NCBI RefSeq assembly: GCF_029227915.1 | Contig: NC_079877.1 | Span: 24,763,851-24,827,850 of the forward strand | DNA from: Hydractinia symbiolongicarpus | Lineage: Eukaryota > Cnidaria > Hydrozoa > Anthoathecata > Hydractiniidae | Length of the DNA stretch: 64,000 nucleotides | Reading direction: 5' to 3' | Part shown: in pieces, positions 61,196-64,000 of the stretch | How positions within the stretch are numbered: the stretch's first letter is position 1 | Layout of the letters: every line of letters begins with the position of its first letter | The notes under the pieces: generated by a model | Told to the model about the DNA's origin: nothing | What the model saw: the letters and a program-made list of their open reading frames with translations, nothing else | The model's database searches: none | Translations under genes and position numbers: made by a program

Positions 61196-63110
61196 ATGAG
61201 AGGTTCAAGGAGATGTTCCAGCATTTTTACAATTCTTATTTTTATGTTGTTGGGAGGGAAACTGTTGAAAAACTTTTGTGAGTACATTTCTTTACTAGAA
61301 TTAAAAATTGAGAATATTTCATGGACAGGAAACCTGTGCTGCCATCATTCCTGTCTCCATGTTTGCAATATATTTTTAAAAGCAAAAAATATAACTCTTT
61401 ATTTAGGACAAATTTGTTTATAGGATATAGCCAAACCTCGAAGAAAGTGTATATAGATTTATTAATGTCAACCTTAAATAACAGTAACTCAAAGTTAATT
61501 TATTCCCAGATTTATCGACTTTGCTTTAACTAAATGTGTCTACTTTGCTTTAGTTAATGTACCGGACTGCACGAAACCTGTCTTTTCGTCTGCCTATGCC
61601 ACCATCCACACACCTATAAGAGAATATTTTTCAACAAATATCACAATGGATAAAGGTATAGAAATATATTTTCTTTGTCTAATCAAATGTCAAAACCTTT
61701 TTAAATTTTACTATCTCTAAGCAACCCTCCTAAAGCATATATTTTTCATTACTCTGTTTATAACTTGATTTTGTTTATATTTTCAAAATAGTACATCTGC
61801 TAATATATAAGCAATTAACAAAATTTTATATTTTCCGTGTGCTTTTACTGTGTCCAAAATAACAGATGCGTAAAAACCAACCTTATAGCCCGAATCCCTT
61901 ACTTTATATAACGGAAAAAGGCAAGGGGTCCTAAGAGCGAGGTTGGTAGAAAGAAAAACGTAAATTTAAATGATAATGCATCATAGTTAAATTAGTTTTT
62001 CGTTATTTAATTTTAGCTTATCTCTCTATTTGTATACTATGCAAGCCCGATGAATACTTCATCGACGACGTTCGTAATTCTTTATTGTCGGTAGTAAACC
62101 AAATCAAAGAGAATACTGTAAAAATCCCATCGTACGTCATAAACATCGGCATCTTAGCAGAAGAAGAAAATACAGTAAGACGAGTATTAGAGAAATTTCA
62201 AAGTTTTTCAGAATTCAGAGAATTACCACTAAAATTCATATCTATTTCAAAGAGTTTAGTTAAAGAACGTTTAAAACACGCTGACGTGACACCAAGTTAC
62301 CGATTAAACCATAATTCTTACATCAAGCGCAGAACTATTTTACATATGGTTCTAGCTAAATTACTTTGGTATAGTTCACAACAAAGTCAATTCACTTTAC
62401 TGACAGACTCCTCACTAACGTTGAAAGAAAATTCTCTAGAAAACCTCACAAGAAATTTCGACGAGATGAAAAGCGACCCGTTATATTTCTTTATAAACCT
62501 ATCTCCAATTCCACACACAGGGAAGTTATACCAAAGTAGGCATTTGTTTCTGTATGCACAGTTTTTATTTCACGTAAGTCCATACGCATCTATGGAAACT
62601 TGCGTTCGATATTACGAGCATTTTAAGCCGTCTTTGAAACAAACAAAACAAAAGGAATTTTTATTCCATGTTGACAAAAACTCGATGTCCCAGTTGCGCA
62701 ATCCAAATAATCCGCCAGCAATGATATCATCAAATTTTAAAGCATATCGAGAATATTTTCCGTCTAACCCTTATGAAAGAGGAGAGTTGTTCTGGACGTC
62801 AACTCCGAAAAACAATACCAGTTTAACAGTTAAATTTAATCATCCAATCAAAATCAAATCAATTGTTATAGAAACTGGTAAGGATATATATTTCACGGAT
62901 GATTTCACAAATGCTGTATTAGAAGAAGCGCTCGTGTTGAACCAAAATAACGAATGTAAGGACTTCCGAATAATTTCGGATTTTCGTGCTGGACGGATCA
63001 ATATCGGGCTGCCATCTTATAGATCAACAACTGCCTGTTTGAGAATTCGGTTAATCGCAGAAGAAAAACACTGGATTGCAATCCATTTATTCCGGGTCAC
63101 GTCGTATTAA
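61196..63110 (+). CDS. Gene E: GT54/MGAT4-like glycosyltransferase family protein
   Basis: Exons 61196-61277, 61554-61655 and 62017-63110; 1278 nt, 425 residues. A basic N terminus (MRGSRRC) followed by SIFTILIFMLLGGKLL makes a type II Golgi-style signal anchor. The lumenal part aligns by eye with the GT54 family (MGAT4, N-acetylglucosaminyltransferase IV, which adds a beta-1,4-GlcNAc branch to N-glycans): NINLSP-like FFINLSPIPHTGKLYQS, HFKPSLKQ, EFLFHVDKNSMSQL, and the lectin-like C-terminal domain beginning NPNNPPAMISSNFKAY with GELFWTSTP. The protein is shorter than usual members, about 530 residues. The family's acidic donor-site motif (usually LEDD) appears as LLTDSSL, so catalysis is doubtful. 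All junctions are phase 1. Confidence 0.8.
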
Positions 63111-63371
63111 TGTTTTCAGTATAATTTTTTAGAAAATTATGCTAACGGTGACAGCGACAAAAGATTTAATGTAGTAGCTAGGCTTTTTTAATGAAAAATT
63201 TATTCTTAGCAAGAGGCAGTATGATGAGTTCGTATGTTAGTTGAGTTTAAAGTTTCAAGAAAACTGTAAAAGTGCTAATAATACCAGGCGTCTGTGCGTT
63301 TGAAATGGCCGCACTCTATTTTTTTTTTGAAATACCAGAGAATATAGGCGACAGAACGAGTTGGTGTGGTG

Positions 63372-63431
63372 GAGCTCTTTAAAATTAAAACCTCGAAACC
63401 TACCTACTTTTGAGTTTATCTCAAAGAGCTC
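63372..63431. repeat. Short inverted repeat GAGCTCTTT/AAAGAGCTC
   Basis: Perfect 9-bp arms at 63372-63380 and 63423-63431 separated by 42 bp. Could be a foldback remnant. Confidence 0.5.
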
Positions 63432-63531
63432 TGGGGTCGAGAATGCCCGGGGGCTACACTAGCTTCCTTCCTGTATATCTCTCTTTTCTTTATGAACATT
63501 AACAGATATTATACATTCATTTTTCTTTAAT

Positions 63532-63610
63532 CAACCTCGTTCCCAGGGCATTTTACCTTGCCACTGCGCAGTAACGGCTCAGTGGGCACAAGACCCTGGG
63601 GACGAGGTTG
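63532..63610. mobile_element. 79-bp foldback MITE
   Basis: Arms CAACCTCGTTCCCAGGG and CCCTGGGGACGAGGTTG are inverted with one mismatch over 17 bp around a 45-bp centre that includes CACTGCGCAGTAACGGCTC. GC-rich against its surroundings. Similar CCTCGTTCCCAGGG palindromes occur widely in marine invertebrate genomes, from general knowledge; no search was done. Confidence 0.75.
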
Positions 63611-64000
63611 TTTTTTAACAACTTTTTGGTGATTTTTGTAAATGCTTGTAAACACTTACCGTATTTTTTATAAATTTTTAAAGATTTCTACGAAGCGTTT
63701 ATTAGAGAGGGGCGTTAATAAAGGAAAGGTCTTTCATTTACAAAAAATATTTATTTGATATTTGAGAAATACACCTTTCCCAAGACTTATTCTTTTGATG
63801 TGCCGCAACTTTTTCTGTTGACAACAGATTTGAATTCCTTATCAAAAATGTCATAAACAAAGAAAATTTCGAAACAATGCAGCAAGTAAACAACCTGCTA
63901 TTCTAATTTAAAGATTTGTGGCATGTCCAACCTCTTTTTAAAAACGAGGCGGGACATGGTAACTTGAGCATTAAGAAGACTTTAACTGTGATATATATCT

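Larger units (their letters stand above)
63111..64000. other. 3' flank of gene E with small inverted repeats
   Basis: No gene. Holds two short palindromic elements (63372-63431 and 63532-63610), both listed. A weak poly(A) signal candidate AATAAA lies at 63717-63722. Confidence 0.5.

Overview
The window is animal genomic DNA, most likely from a cnidarian and probably a hydrozoan. It is very AT-rich, with short phase-1 exons behind GT/AG introns, extracellular Ig, fibronectin-III (FN3) and LDL-receptor-A (LDLa) modules, a tRNA-derived SINE and several MITEs. A secreted polysaccharide monooxygenase would fit an animal with a chitinous perisarc. The taxon is inferred; no organism-specific marker was seen. 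All gene models were assembled by eye from splice sites and reading phase, and each of the five totals a multiple of three.

Left half (about 2.7-39.8 kb): three large single-pass membrane receptors. Gene A (+, about 2747-11681, about 1183 aa) has four FN3a-LDLa-FN3b cassettes, one more FN3, a membrane segment and a short tail. Gene B (-, 27719-17351, about 1630 aa) converges on A. Its N-terminal half (Ig, Ig, FN3-Ig, Ig, FN3) is a paralogue of the start of gene C, and its C-terminal half is the FN3a-LDLa-FN3b type found in gene A. Its three cassettes are nearly identical 1.26-1.27 kb tandem duplications. Gene C (-, 39767-29597, about 1732 aa) lies just upstream of B in the same orientation. 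It has four Ig-Ig-FN3 supermodules, four further FN3 domains, a membrane segment and a glutamine-rich tail. The three genes look like a family growing by exon shuffling and tandem duplication. A surface recognition or adhesion role is inferred.

Middle (39.8-50.6 kb): no convincing gene. It contains a tRNA-derived SINE, a nine-copy 44-bp minisatellite, a piggyBac-like MITE with poly-C/poly-G tracts, a perfect 15-bp-stem hairpin and a three-copy tandem repeat of about 123 bp.

Right (50.6-64 kb): gene D (-, 54605-50791, with a TATA box and 5' UTR exon near 56.1 kb) encodes a secreted lytic polysaccharide monooxygenase-like protein with the histidine positioned to become residue 1, a cysteine-rich linker and a CBM2-like C-terminal domain. 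Gene E (+, 61196-63110) encodes a GT54/MGAT4-like type II membrane protein in which the family's acidic motif is degenerate. Its first exon has a 64-bp duplicate just upstream. The end of the window holds small palindromic repeats.
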